Source: Staphylococcus xylosus (GTDB lineage: Bacteria > Bacillota > Bacilli > Staphylococcales > Staphylococcaceae). From it: a DNA stretch of 64,000 bases. The stretch lies in assembly GCF_002732165.1 (NCBI RefSeq), contig NZ_MRZO01000007.1, positions 1 through 64,000 of the forward strand, given 5' to 3'. A program made the position numbers and the translations under genes. Below the pieces are notes generated by a model. It ran no database searches and was not told where the DNA came from. It saw nothing but the letters and a program-made list of their open reading frames with translations. Below are positions 26,697 through 35,964 of this stretch, piece after piece. Numbering within the stretch: the first letter of the stretch is position 1; each line of letters begins with the position of its first letter.

Positions 26697-26797
26697 TTTT
26701 ATAGCTTTTTATAGCGTGGGTTAATGAAATCTTATGATAAAAGATTAGATTTCATTAGCTAACGCTTTTTTTATACCTTTTTATAGCCATTTTATAG
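26697..26797. repeat. Phased TTTTATAG repeats around a terminator
   Basis: The motif TTTTATAG(C) or close variants recurs five times: two copies at 26698-26716, and three at about 26767-26797 (TTTTTATACC, TTTTTATAGCC, ATTTTATAGTA) spaced 10-11 bases. They flank the hairpin at 26713-26772 and lie directly upstream of the GntR gene's promoter. Confidence 0.5.
26713..26772 (+). terminator. Terminator after the SDR gene
   Basis: TAATGAAATCT (26722-26732) pairs with AGATTTCATTA (26747-26757) inside an AGCG/CGCT outer stem, followed by TTTTTTT. Its TGAAATCTTAT left arm echoes the rocF terminator. Confidence 0.75.
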
Positions 26798-26832
26798 TAT
26801 CTTTCAGCAAAAATTTGATACAATGAAAGATA
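26798..26832 (+). promoter_or_regulatory. Candidate promoter and operator of the GntR gene
   Basis: Extended -10 TTGATACAAT (TACAAT at 26819-26824), enclosed by a 9-bp inverted repeat TATCTTTCA (26798-26806) / TGAAAGATA (26824-26832). The placement suits autoregulation by the GntR protein. Confidence 0.45.
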
Positions 26833-26848
26833 TCGTTTGGAGGTAATT

Positions 26849-27544
26849 ATGAAAATTTCAAACACGAAAATCTATGAGCAAGTCGCAGATATTATTTTAG
26901 AGCAAATAAAAGCAGGTGATTACCAAGTGGGCGACAAACTGCCTTCTATCCAAAAGATTGGAAAGCAGTATGGCGTAAGCGTTGCTTCGGTAAGAGAGGC
27001 ATTAAATGCTTTAAGAACAATAGGGATTATTGAAATGAAACAAGGCTATGGGACGTTTATTAAGCAAACGGAGCCTACCTTTTTTGAACTTGGTGACAAA
27101 TTCACGTCGTTAAGTCAAATTAAAGAGTTATTAGAGTTACGTGAAATTGTTGAAAGTGCTACTGTAGAAAAAGCGGCTTTATATCGAACTGAAGAAGATT
27201 TGGTGGAACTGAAGCAAGCACTTGTTGAAATGGGGCAAGCTGTAATAGATGGTACTTCTGGTGAAAAAGCAGATTTAGATTTTCATCTCGCAATTGCGAA
27301 AGCCGCCAAAAACACATTATTAGTTGAGCTATTAAATAATATTTCAGAACTAATGCGAAATTCTATGGAAGAAACAAGGAAGATTTTTATTTATAGTAAA
27401 CAAAAAACTATGAATAAATTATTAGAGGAACATGATGTGATATATCAAGCCATTTTACAGCAAAATGATGTCAAAGCTGTAGATGCAATGCGCGCGCACC
27501 TTTTAGAAGTAAAGGAAACTATATTGGCTAATTTCAAAGCATAA
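26849..27544 (+). CDS. FadR/GntR-family transcriptional regulator
   Basis: 231 residues: an N-terminal GntR winged helix (KLPSIQKIGKQYGVSVASVREALNAL, about 30-60) and a C-terminal FCD domain (about 85-225) with metal-ligand positions in DLDFHLAIAKAAKN and EEHDVIYQAI. FCD regulators sense small carboxylates or sugars acids. No metabolic gene is adjacent, so the target is unknown. The ATG at 26849 has TTGGAGG before it. The frame also reads from an upstream TTG (26837), but that overlaps the ribosome-binding site. Confidence 0.88.
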   Translation: MKISNTKIYEQVADIILEQIKAGDYQVGDKLPSIQKIGKQYGVSVASVREALNALRTIGIIEMKQGYGTFIKQTEPTFFELGDKFTSLSQIKELLELREIVESATVEKAALYRTEEDLVELKQALVEMGQAVIDGTSGEKADLDFHLAIAKAAKNTLLVELLNNISELMRNSMEETRKIFIYSKQKTMNKLLEEHDVIYQAILQQNDVKAVDAMRAHLLEVKETILANFKA

Positions 27545-28103
27545 TCGTGTATGGGAATACATGATCAATAACTCTCAAATGTATATGATAAAAGCCATTG
27601 AATATTGTAATTAAAAGAGGCAGAATATCCAAATTAATTTAGATAAAATAAAAGCCCAAACTTTTCCGAAGTTTGGACTTTATCGCAAATTAACTGTGTT
27701 GAAAAAGTAATCAACAATTTCAACTAAATCATAATTAATACATTACCTTATATGTAAAAAACAGATAGAGTACATTGCTGTAACTCTACATTTAATTATA
27801 AAATCAATTACAGTCAATTGGCAAGTATAAATTGATTAAAAAATAGAAAGATAAAATAACTGTTCAATAAAATGTCATAAAATGTTATTGAACAAAATAT
27901 AATAGACTATCGAATTTTACAAAGCATTGATATAATTAAAAGTGGCTCTAAAGTGCTAGTGTTGTGATTTATGCGTTTAATCTAGAGGTATGAATGTGAT
28001 ACAATCACAATGGTTCTGAAAATTATGAAATGACAATCATACAAAAGTATATGAGATAAATATAAAAATTAAATTACAACTTAAGAATTTGGAGGTGTGA
28101 TGT
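27545..28103. other. Intergenic region before manA
   Basis: 560 bases without a gene. It contains a terminator hairpin at 27651-27682 (AAAGCCCAAACTT / AAGTTTGGACTTT), an extended -10 TGATATAAT (27928-27936) and a second extended -10 TGATACAAT (27997-28005) sitting inside the palindrome TGTGATACAATCACA (27995-28009). Either -10 could drive manA. The remainder is plain AT-rich sequence. Confidence 0.6.
27651..27682 (+). terminator. Terminator after the GntR gene
   Basis: CCAAACTT pairs with AAGTTTGG, extended after one mismatch by AAAG/CTTT. The A-rich left side and TTTAT right side allow weak bidirectional action. Confidence 0.6.
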
Positions 28104-29042
28104 ATGCCGTTATTTTTAAAGCCAGTATTTCATGAGAAAATTTGGGGTGGCAATCGTTTAAAGGATTATGGATATGATTTACCCAGCGATTATGTAGGAG
28201 AAGTATGGGGAATATCAGCACATCCAAATGGTAAGTGCGAAATATTGAATGGTCCATATGAAGGACAAACTTTGGACCGAGTATGGACAGAGCATCGAGA
28301 GTTATTTGGTGACTTTCCAAGTCAAGAGTTTCCGTTGATGACCAAAATTGTAGATGCAAGAGAAGCGTTATCGGTTCATGTTCATCCAGATGACGCCTAT
28401 GCTTATGAAAACGAAAAAGGGCAATATGGTAAATCAGAATGTTGGTATATCATTGATGCTGAAGAAGGCGCAGAAATCATCTATGGATTAAATACAGAAT
28501 CAAAAAATCTAGCAATAGATAAAATTAACGAAGAAGACTATGAATCATTGTTGAATAAGGTGAAAGTTAAACCGGGCGAGTTTTACTTTATACCTGCAGG
28601 AACAGTTCATTCTATAGGAGAAGGTATACTTGTTTATGAAACAATGCAATCTTCAGATGTTACATACCGGGTATATGATTATGAACGCGTGCACGATACT
28701 GGTGATAAACGTGTGTTAAATAAGGATAAAGCTAAAGACGTCATTGAGCTTTCTAATGATAATATTAATATACCTACAGATACAGAAATTATAGAAAATC
28801 ATAAAAGAACCCAACTTGTATCTAGTGACTTTTTTACCATTGTAAAATGGAAAATTTCTGGAACTTTAAATTATATGAAACCAAGAGAATTCGTATTAGT
28901 TTCTGTACTTAAAGGTGAAGGACAAGTCATTATAGATGGAGAGGTATATACATTAAATCAAGGACAGAATTTCATCCTAACTTCAGATGATTTAGATACA
29001 ATATTTGAAGGTGATTATGAATTAATCGTAAGTTATTTATAG
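28104..29042 (+). CDS. manA: Mannose-6-phosphate isomerase, class I
   Basis: Interconverts mannose-6-phosphate and fructose-6-phosphate. The 312-residue cupin protein has the zinc/active-site motif SVHVHPDDAYA (about residues 91-101), the IPAGTVHSIG histidine motif (about 165) and the start LFLKPVFHEKIWGGNRL typical of short Firmicutes ManA. A GGAGGTGTG site precedes the ATG. It is followed 18 bases later by a small membrane protein gene, possibly co-transcribed. Confidence 0.94.
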   Translation: MPLFLKPVFHEKIWGGNRLKDYGYDLPSDYVGEVWGISAHPNGKCEILNGPYEGQTLDRVWTEHRELFGDFPSQEFPLMTKIVDAREALSVHVHPDDAYAYENEKGQYGKSECWYIIDAEEGAEIIYGLNTESKNLAIDKINEEDYESLLNKVKVKPGEFYFIPAGTVHSIGEGILVYETMQSSDVTYRVYDYERVHDTGDKRVLNKDKAKDVIELSNDNINIPTDTEIIENHKRTQLVSSDFFTIVKWKISGTLNYMKPREFVLVSVLKGEGQVIIDGEVYTLNQGQNFILTSDDLDTIFEGDYELIVSYL

Positions 29043-29060
29043 TTAAAAAAGTGGGAGAGT

Positions 29061-29294
29061 ATGAGTGTGTATAAATTTTTATATGTTTCCTTAATTTGTG
29101 GCCTATTAGCTGGTGCTGGCACATTTCTAAAGATACCTATGTTCCCCTCAATGGCTTTTCCAATTATAATCGGTGCGCTTGGCATTATTTCAGCATTAAT
29201 TACGCTTCCAGATAAAGAGATAAGCGGTATGTTGAAATTTGGTGGCGTATTAATTAATTTGATGCCTATTATGGGGACGCTAACTTTAGCGTAA
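29061..29294 (+). CDS. Small membrane protein of unknown function
   Basis: 77 residues with three hydrophobic segments (about 5-22, 28-48 and 58-76) and short loops; the family is unknown to me. The GGGAGAG site and the 18-base gap to manA suggest one transcript. A perfect hairpin follows at 29309. Confidence 0.7.
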   Translation: MSVYKFLYVSLICGLLAGAGTFLKIPMFPSMAFPIIIGALGIISALITLPDKEISGMLKFGGVLINLMPIMGTLTLA

Positions 29295-29308
29295 TGATTT
29301 GTGAATTT

Positions 29309-29340
29309 GAGGCTGAGACATAAATAAATGTCTCAGCCTC
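29309..29340 (+). terminator. Hairpin after the manA transcript
   Basis: Perfect 12-bp stem GAGGCTGAGACA / TGTCTCAGCCTC with an 8-nt loop. No T-run follows (AAATATGATG), so it is either a factor-assisted terminator or an RNA-stabilising hairpin. Confidence 0.5.
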
Positions 29341-29578
29341 AAATATGATGTCATAAATATTTAGTTAACATAGAATAGTTACACAGTAAACTTTAAAGTA
29401 ACTGATTAGATTTGTTGTACAAGTCACCAAATCAACAATTTTATAATTAGGTTAAAAGCCGATTTGACCTTCTGACCCATTTATAAAAATTGTTGAATTT
29501 TACTAAATCCATTTAAACTTTCGAAGTTTACCGATGAATAAATATGTTAAAATAGAATTTAAATTGGGGGTGACAAGG

Positions 29579-30559
29579 TTGGATAAAGTAAGAGGAATTG
29601 TTATGACGTTGGTTATAGCGATGGTAGCTACAATAATGGGGAGCAAGTTTCCAATAATTGGAAGTGCTATTTTTGCTATAATATTTGGTATAATAATTAA
29701 TAATGTATTCTTGATTCCCAAAAAATATGAAGCAGGTATCAAATTTAGCAGTAAGAAAATACTGCATTATAGTATCGTAGTGTTGGGATATACACTAAGC
29801 TTTCAATCAATTGGTATCATTGGATGGAAATCATTACCAATTATTATTGTTACATTATGTGCAGCGTTTTTAGCAGTATTCTTATTGATGAAAATATTTA
29901 AAGTAAATGAGCATCTTAGTATATTGATTGGTGTTGGTACAGCGATATGCGGCGGTTCTGCCATCGCAGCAACAAGCCCAGTTATTAAGGCAAAAGAAAG
30001 TGAAGTTGCTTTTGCAATTTCAACTATTTTTTTATTTAATTTATTAGCTGTTTTTATCTTTCCACCTTTAGGTCACGTTATGCACATGAGTCAAAGTACA
30101 TTTGGCTATTTTGGTGGAACAGCAATTAATGATACTTCAAGTGTGATTGCTGCCACATCAAATTATGGTAAAACATCATTAGAAACGGGTGCAATTGTAA
30201 AATTAACACGCACATTAATGATTATCCCAGTAGTATTATTTTTTACATATAGAACGATAAGAAAAGAAAGAGAAGCACAAGCAGATATATCAATTGCTAA
30301 AATCTTTCCGTGGTTTATTGTATGGTTTGTTGTAGCTTCCTTAATTAGTACTATTTTCAATTTTTCTCCAATAGTCATAAGCTTTTTCCAACAAGTAGCA
30401 TTATTTTTAATTACAATGGCTATGGCGGGTATTGGTTTGAATGTTAATTTTAATCAATTTAAACAGGCTGGTTTTAAACCAATACTTCTTGGTTTAGTGA
30501 CATGGGTTGTAGTGATTATTACAAGTTTGATAACAATGAAATTAGTTAACTTACTATAA
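29579..30559 (+). CDS. YeiH/UPF0324-family membrane transporter
   Basis: Putative sulfate or anion exporter-type protein with about ten helices and the family signature GVGTAICGGSAIAATSPVI plus GGTAINDTSSVIAA. I place the start at TTG 29579 (326 residues). GGGGGTG lies 8 bases upstream and the protein then begins at the first helix. The ATG at 29534 would add 15 residues, but it has no ribosome-binding site and overlaps TGTTAAAAT, which looks like the promoter's extended -10. Substrate unknown. Confidence 0.85.
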   Translation: MDKVRGIVMTLVIAMVATIMGSKFPIIGSAIFAIIFGIIINNVFLIPKKYEAGIKFSSKKILHYSIVVLGYTLSFQSIGIIGWKSLPIIIVTLCAAFLAVFLLMKIFKVNEHLSILIGVGTAICGGSAIAATSPVIKAKESEVAFAISTIFLFNLLAVFIFPPLGHVMHMSQSTFGYFGGTAINDTSSVIAATSNYGKTSLETGAIVKLTRTLMIIPVVLFFTYRTIRKEREAQADISIAKIFPWFIVWFVVASLISTIFNFSPIVISFFQQVALFLITMAMAGIGLNVNFNQFKQAGFKPILLGLVTWVVVIITSLITMKLVNLL

Positions 30560-30630
30560 TGTTTGTTCTAAGTGAATTTTTTGAATATAATAGGAAAAAT
30601 AGAATTATATATGAGATAAGGAGTATCTAA

Positions 30631-31998
30631 ATGGTAGAGGAAACAAGTTATTTTTGGCTGAACTGCGGTTATAATCGCTGGAATCATAACGAACCAATGG
30701 TAGGGCAAACGACATTATTTGAATCAGGTGCACAATTTAATCCTTCACAAGGTTTCCGATCCTTTAAACAAGCTAAAGTAGGAGATAAAGTCGTCTTCTA
30801 TCAAGTACAAATGGATACTGGATTATTAGGCTTTGGAGAAATTACAAGTGTTCAAACTGGTGCACAAAATAAAATTCGTGTTCATTTTCAGTTACAAGAA
30901 CAACTGAAGCCCTTAACAGCTGATTATTTGAAGAGAAGTGACCAATTAGAATTTAGAATGAGCAACATGAAAGAAACACTCTTTAATCAAATTACAAAAG
31001 AAGAATTTGAATTAATCGTTAGTTTAGGTAAAGGGGAAACCAAAATACCTAGATACTTTTTTGTATCAGAAGCACAAGAGTTTGAACCTAATTCATATAA
31101 TACAATATACACGCATACGTATAATGGTATTAAACGAAATGGCTACCATTTTTATACGCAACTTGAAATTGGGGATAAAATCGTTTTTTATAATAAGAAA
31201 CGAGATCAATCTGTCATTGGTATAGGAGAAGTCAGTAAGCATATACATGAAAAGGCGCCGATACCTGGCAGGACCAATAGTACTGCTATAGAAGTTTATT
31301 TTGAAAAAGAAATTGAACCTGTATCACTTGGTACATTGAACAAGCATCCTAAATTAAAAAATATTTATTTTTTACAAGAAAATGCTAAACAGGCTATTGC
31401 TAGCTTGTCACAAGTACAATTTGAAGCAATTCTTGATATGAGCGCAAATGATGGTCTGAAATCGCAATTTGAATCCGTTCCTACTGAAAATGTCATTGAT
31501 AAAGTACAAGAAGAATTAAAACCATTCATTTTGCTAGTTGTAGATAAGGGCGAAGGTCTTAAAGCAGCAGAGGACTTATTACAGAAGACTAACGCGAACC
31601 CTGTAATTACAACAGGACACCCTGACTTTAAAGAAGATATGCTCTATGGTAAATATTTACCAAATGAGGCAGGCGCGCTATATTATAGAGAAGGATTTAT
31701 TACTAACCTCATGCCTCGAAAAGATAAAAGCTATTTAGTGATAGACAACTTTAATCGAATTGATCCAGATGTATTCCAAGCTTATATTAACGTGTTGGAA
31801 GGTTATGAAGTGACACTACCACGTTATAATAAAGATGGCACAATGGTAAAATGGTCTAGAAAGAAAGATTCATATTATCACTTTAACCCTAATTGGCATA
31901 TTGTGGGTGTAACGTATGATAATGTAAATGATATTAAACAAAAATATACTGAACAATTTTTAAAATACACTAGAATTGTGAAGGTAAATCAAGATTAA
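30631..31998 (+). CDS. Double EVE-domain protein with a McrB-like C-terminal domain
   Basis: 455 residues. Two EVE (PUA-fold, modified-base-binding) domains are recognisable: about 5-135 (YFWLNCGYNRWNH, then GDKVVFYQV) and about 145-280 (YNTIYTHTYNG, then GDKIVFYNK). The last 150 residues resemble the second half of a McrB AAA+ domain: YLVIDNFNRIDPDVF (D372-R376) mirrors the McrB Walker B IIDEINR, and WHIVGVTYDN (from W422) mirrors its sensor segment IVGTMNT. The Glu of Walker B is Asn here and no Walker A (GxxGxGK) is present, so it is probably not an active NTPase. Function unknown; a reader of modified DNA or RNA is plausible. Ribosome-binding site AAGGAG. Confidence 0.78.
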   Translation: MVEETSYFWLNCGYNRWNHNEPMVGQTTLFESGAQFNPSQGFRSFKQAKVGDKVVFYQVQMDTGLLGFGEITSVQTGAQNKIRVHFQLQEQLKPLTADYLKRSDQLEFRMSNMKETLFNQITKEEFELIVSLGKGETKIPRYFFVSEAQEFEPNSYNTIYTHTYNGIKRNGYHFYTQLEIGDKIVFYNKKRDQSVIGIGEVSKHIHEKAPIPGRTNSTAIEVYFEKEIEPVSLGTLNKHPKLKNIYFLQENAKQAIASLSQVQFEAILDMSANDGLKSQFESVPTENVIDKVQEELKPFILLVVDKGEGLKAAEDLLQKTNANPVITTGHPDFKEDMLYGKYLPNEAGALYYREGFITNLMPRKDKSYLVIDNFNRIDPDVFQAYINVLEGYEVTLPRYNKDGTMVKWSRKKDSYYHFNPNWHIVGVTYDNVNDIKQKYTEQFLKYTRIVKVNQD

Positions 31999-32092
31999 TC
32001 TAAATTAACATCACTATTCATAGATGACATATCACAAATATTTCAACCGTCTATCATGTTTAAGGTTGAGGTGTTTTTTAAACACGTAAATT

Positions 32093-32136
32093 AGCTTACA
32101 ATCGTCTTATTTTATAGACGAGGTAAGCTTTTTTTA
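32093..32136 (+). terminator. Terminator after the EVE gene
   Basis: AGCTTAC (32093-32099) pairs with GTAAGCT (32123-32129) around an inner CGTCT/AGACG stem, followed by seven T. Confidence 0.85.
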
Positions 32137-32290
32137 TTGTAATGATTTATTTTTATAAATTGAATAAAAGCTCAATTGTAGTTGGTAGCAGTATGATTTA
32201 TTTTATGTAATTTAGGTTATAATAATGTTAGGAACATTTTAATTTATGAATAATTAACTTTAAAGTTATATAATATAAGGAGTGTTGAAT

Positions 32291-32674
32291 ATGCCAATAG
32301 TTTATTACGATAGCAATTGTGTTTATTGTTATAATTATGCAATATGGCTGATACAAAAAGGTTTGTCTAGACGCTATCAATTCGCATCATTACAAGGCGA
32401 AACAGCACAAAACCTATTATCAAACTATCCTGAAACACAACAATATGATAGCGTTATATTACAAGAAGGAGATCATTTAGAATATAAATCAGATGCAATT
32501 ACAACGTTAATAACGTCATTGACTAATTATAAATGGATAGGGATACTATTACATTTAACACCTAAATTTATTAGAGATTTAGGTTATCAATTATTTGCTG
32601 ACAATAGAAACCATATGTGGAAAACACATTGGCATCAGCCGAATGATTATGAGAAATCTTTCTTTATTGATTAA
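32291..32674 (+). CDS. DCC-family thiol-disulfide oxidoreductase (DUF393)
   Basis: 127-residue protein starting MPIVYYDSNCVYCYNYAIWL. The usual DGxCxxC motif of this thioredoxin-like family is present as DSNCVYC, with Gly replaced by Ser but both cysteines kept. Probably a redox protein of unknown partner. The start is ATG 32291 after AAGGAG; an in-frame GTG at 32282 falls inside the ribosome-binding site. Followed 33 bases later by rbsK. Confidence 0.82.
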   Translation: MPIVYYDSNCVYCYNYAIWLIQKGLSRRYQFASLQGETAQNLLSNYPETQQYDSVILQEGDHLEYKSDAITTLITSLTNYKWIGILLHLTPKFIRDLGYQLFADNRNHMWKTHWHQPNDYEKSFFID

Positions 32675-32707
32675 TGAATTTCAACTGAAACTACGGAGGA
32701 TACAGAT

Positions 32708-33571
32708 ATGGGAAAAATTATAGTGATAGGTAGCGCATCAATTGATTTGGTAGTACAAACAGAAATCTTACCTGAAACGGGAGAAACGGTGATGGGGAAA
32801 TCTTTCTTTACTAATCCAGGAGGCAAAGGTGCAAATCAGGCAGTCGCAGCAGCTCGACTAAGTAATGAAGTTTATATGATTGGTGCTGTAGGTGACGATG
32901 ATAATGGCAAACAAATTCTATCAAATTTAGAACAGAATAATGTGAACACAACTTATATGGATACTATAGAAAATGAGAAATCTGGGACTGCCCATATTAC
33001 TCTATTTGACGATGATAACCGCATCATTGTAGTACCTGCAGCAAACAATTATGTAACAGCAGAAAGTGTGCTACCAAAACTTGAGAATTTTAGTGCAGGA
33101 GACATTATTGTAATGCAACACGAAATACCTGAATCAACGATAAAAGACGTTGTTGATTATGCTATTGACCATGATATGAAGGTTATATTAAATCCGGCAC
33201 CATATCGAAAATTGTCTAACACAATAATCGATAAAGTAACATGGTTAACACCAAATGAGACTGAAAGTGAGTTGCTATTTGATAATCAAGTTGATGATGC
33301 ATTAAAGGCATATCCACATAAATTGATTGTCACTAAAGGTGCCTCTGGTGCAATGTATTATAGTGATTCTCAACAATTAGTTGAAGGCTACAAAAAGCAA
33401 GTAGTTGATACTACAGGCGCAGGCGATACATTTAATGGTGCTTTAGCAGTAGCACTAATTGAGAATAAACCATTAGAACAAGCAGTTGCTTTTGCTAATT
33501 TAGCAGGCAGTTATTCAGTGACTGGCCTAGGAGCTCAAAGTGCAATGCCATACAGAAAAGACCTAGAATAA
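32708..33571 (+). CDS. rbsK: Ribokinase
   Basis: PfkB-family sugar kinase of 287 residues that phosphorylates ribose to ribose-5-phosphate. It has the N-terminal GSASIDLVV, the first signature NPGGKGANQAVAAARL, and the C-terminal signature DTTGAGDTFNGALAVAL with the catalytic Asp. No rbsD or rbsU lies beside it, so ribose uptake genes must be elsewhere; other PfkB substrates such as deoxyribose cannot be excluded. Ribosome-binding site GGAGG. Confidence 0.88.
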   Translation: MGKIIVIGSASIDLVVQTEILPETGETVMGKSFFTNPGGKGANQAVAAARLSNEVYMIGAVGDDDNGKQILSNLEQNNVNTTYMDTIENEKSGTAHITLFDDDNRIIVVPAANNYVTAESVLPKLENFSAGDIIVMQHEIPESTIKDVVDYAIDHDMKVILNPAPYRKLSNTIIDKVTWLTPNETESELLFDNQVDDALKAYPHKLIVTKGASGAMYYSDSQQLVEGYKKQVVDTTGAGDTFNGALAVALIENKPLEQAVAFANLAGSYSVTGLGAQSAMPYRKDLE

Positions 33572-33752
33572 ACCTAAGGTGGTTTGTTATAATATAAGTG
33601 GCTTTTTCAACTTGAACCTAGATTAAAATAATTCTAATTTATCAGTGTATTCCTCTTTACAGATTATAATAGTTATTATATAATATTTATTGTAATCAAG
33701 GATTTGTGTCGTCTCTTATGACGATAATGATTTTTAAAAGGAGAGATTTTTT

Positions 33753-34202
33753 ATGGCAAAAAGTAATGAAGAAGTAGTAAAAGTATTAAATCAACAAGTA
33801 GCAAACTGGACAGTAGCATTCACCAAATTACACAACTTTCATTGGTACGTAAAAGGGCCGAATTTCTTCTCACTACACACTAAATTTGAAGAATTATATG
33901 ATGAAGCAAGCCAATACATTGATGATTTAGCTGAACGAATTTTAGCAACAGGCGGTAATCCAGTAGCAACTTTAAAAGAAAGTCTAGAACTTTCAATTAT
34001 CGAAGAAGCTGGAAAAGGTTATAAAGCCGAAGAAATGGTTGAAGAGCTTTCAAAAGACTTCGATAATATATCAAAACAGTTAGAACAAGCAATTGAAGTT
34101 GCTTCAAATGCAGAAGACGATGTAACTGAAGATATGTTCATTGGTATGCAAACAAACATTGATAAACATAACTGGATGTTAAAATCTTATTTAGGTAGAT
34201 AA
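33753..34202 (+). CDS. dps: Dps-family ferritin-like protein
   Basis: 149-residue four-helix protein forming a 12-subunit iron-oxidising shell that protects DNA from peroxide. The ferroxidase site motif is KLHNFHWYVKGPNFFSLHTKFEELYDEAS, with the His-W and E/D residues typical of Dps. A/T-rich repeats at 33664-33690 (TTATAAT, TTATTATA) could be a degenerate PerR box, but I cannot align a clean 7-1-7 site. GGAGAG precedes the ATG. Confidence 0.93.
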   Translation: MAKSNEEVVKVLNQQVANWTVAFTKLHNFHWYVKGPNFFSLHTKFEELYDEASQYIDDLAERILATGGNPVATLKESLELSIIEEAGKGYKAEEMVEELSKDFDNISKQLEQAIEVASNAEDDVTEDMFIGMQTNIDKHNWMLKSYLGR

Positions 34203-34231
34203 CCCATTCTGGATAAAATATAAGTAAATAT

Positions 34232-34277
34232 AAAAAGAAGCTTTTCAGACATTTAGTGTACTGAGAAGCTTCTTTTT
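34232..34277. terminator. Bidirectional terminator between dps and deoD
   Basis: Near-perfect 17-bp stem AAAAAGAAGCTTTTCAG / CTGAGAAGCTTCTTTTT with a 12-nt loop. A and T flanks serve both convergent genes. Confidence 0.85.
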
Positions 34278-34352
34278 AGTTATCTTAAAAAATTAAAAAC
34301 TATACTGTAAATGGATTAATACAGTATAGCTTTTAAGTAAGGTTAATATTGG

Positions 34353-35063
34353 TTATTCTGCGATTTCTAATGCAATTTCCATCATTTGAGTAAATGAGTT
34401 TTGACGTTCTTCAGCTGTTGTAGCTTCATCGCGTAATATATGGTCACTTACAGTGAAGATACCTAAGGCCTTTTTATTTGCATGAGTAGCATTTAAATAT
34501 AATGCTGCTGATTCCATTTCTATACCTAAGACTCCCATACGTTGCCATCTTTCATTGAATGTTTCGTCAGCATTATAGAATGTGTCAGACGATAAGATAT
34601 TACCAACATGAGTTGTTGCACCAATATCATCTGCTTTTTGTTTTGCTTTTAATATTAAGTCAAAATCTGCCAACGGTGCAAAATGGCCAGGAATGTTATA
34701 TTGCTCAACATAACTAGAATTTGTTGAAGCACCTTGAGCAATAATAACGTCATAAAGGTTTACATTTTCTTGTAATGCACCACAAGAACCGATGCGAATA
34801 ATCGTTTCAACGTCAAAGAAATTATAAAGTTCATAAGAATAGATACCAATACTTGGTACGCCCATTCCAGATCCCATTACTGATACTTCCTTGCCATTGT
34901 ATGTACCTGTATAGCCGAACATATTACGTACTTCGTTAAACTGTTCAACATTTTCTAAATAATTATCAGCAATATATTTTGCTCGAAGCGGATCGCCTGG
35001 CATTAATACAGTTTTAGCGATTTTAGTCCCATTAGGTTGAATATGAGGTGTTGCTTTTGTCAT
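34353..35063 (-). CDS. deoD: Purine-nucleoside phosphorylase DeoD
   Basis: Phosphorolysis of purine (deoxy)nucleosides to base and (deoxy)ribose-1-phosphate. A 236-residue trimeric/hexameric-type PNP with MPGDPLRAKYIA (phosphate site), GSGMGVPSIGIYSYEL, GIEMESAALY and the catalytic Asp in TVSDH. The ATG at 35063 is preferred: its distance to GGAG is 9 bases, while the ATG at 35069 is only 3 bases from it and the frame's first ATG (35093) has no site. Divergent from deoC, so the pair probably shares a control region. Confidence 0.94.
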   Translation of the reverse strand: MTKATPHIQPNGTKIAKTVLMPGDPLRAKYIADNYLENVEQFNEVRNMFGYTGTYNGKEVSVMGSGMGVPSIGIYSYELYNFFDVETIIRIGSCGALQENVNLYDVIIAQGASTNSSYVEQYNIPGHFAPLADFDLILKAKQKADDIGATTHVGNILSSDTFYNADETFNERWQRMGVLGIEMESAALYLNATHANKKALGIFTVSDHILRDEATTAEERQNSFTQMMEIALEIAE

Positions 35064-35236
35064 AGTCATCTTCTCCTTTAAATTCTTTATCAAATTAAAG
35101 ATAACATTTGTTTATTATTTTTGCTAATTTTTGTAATATAGAGATAAAGAAAAGTTATTTATTAAGGATATGTTATTAATTTTGCTTTATAATTATGAGT
35201 GGTATGAAAACATATAGATAATTAGGAGGATTTAAT

Positions 35237-35899
35237 ATGAATTACGCAAAATATATAGATCACACATTACTTAAACCAGAGTCTACGAGAGCTCAAATTG
35301 ATAAAATTATTGAGGAAGCTAAATCATTTAGCTTTAAATCAGTTTGTATCAATCCTACACATGTTAAATATGCTGCAGAACAACTTAAAGATTCTGATGT
35401 ATTAGTATGTACGGTTATCGGATTTCCTTTAGGTGCATCTACAACAGAAACAAAAATGTTTGAAGTTGAAGATGCGATTAAAAATGGTGCGTCTGAAGTA
35501 GATATGGTTATTAATATTGGTGCGCTAAAAGACGGTCGTTTTGATGAAGTTCAGAAGGATATTGAAGGTGTAGTAGGCGCTGCTAATGGAAAAACAGTTA
35601 AAGTTATCATTGAGACATGCCTATTAACAGACGAAGAGAAAGTTAAAGCGTCAGAATTAAGTAAAGCAGCAGGTGCTGATTTTGTTAAAACTTCAACAGG
35701 TTTTGCAGGTGGAGGTGCTACTCCAGAAGATGTAAAATTAATGAAAGATACTGTAGGAGAAGACTTAGAAGTTAAGGCTTCTGGTGGCGTAAGAAACCTA
35801 GATGATTTTAATCAAATGCTTGAAGCTGGCGCTACACGTATTGGTGCAAGCGCTGGTGTTCAAATCATTCAAGGTTTAGAAAGTAATTCTGACTATTAA
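35237..35899 (+). CDS. deoC: Deoxyribose-phosphate aldolase
   Basis: Cleaves deoxyribose-5-phosphate to glyceraldehyde-3-phosphate and acetaldehyde. The 220-residue TIM barrel begins [16 protein letters not shown], with the Schiff-base lysine in FVKTSTGF (about K152) and a second active-site Lys in VKASGGVR. First gene of deoC-pdp-deoB, the deoxyribonucleoside catabolic operon. Ribosome-binding site AGGAGG. Confidence 0.96.
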   Translation: MNYAKYIDHTLLKPESTRAQIDKIIEEAKSFSFKSVCINPTHVKYAAEQLKDSDVLVCTVIGFPLGASTTETKMFEVEDAIKNGASEVDMVINIGALKDGRFDEVQKDIEGVVGAANGKTVKVIIETCLLTDEEKVKASELSKAAGADFVKTSTGFAGGGATPEDVKLMKDTVGEDLEVKASGGVRNLDDFNQMLEAGATRIGASAGVQIIQGLESNSDY

Positions 35900-35964
35900 T
35901 CAATCATTGAACATGGGAATATCAATGTTTTTACGTCTTTATTTGAAAAGGGAGGCCAACTCAT

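Noticed and set aside
33664..33690. PerR box upstream of dps
   Set aside because: TTATAAT-like words are present but no 7-1-7 alignment matches well; in such AT-rich DNA chance matches are common.
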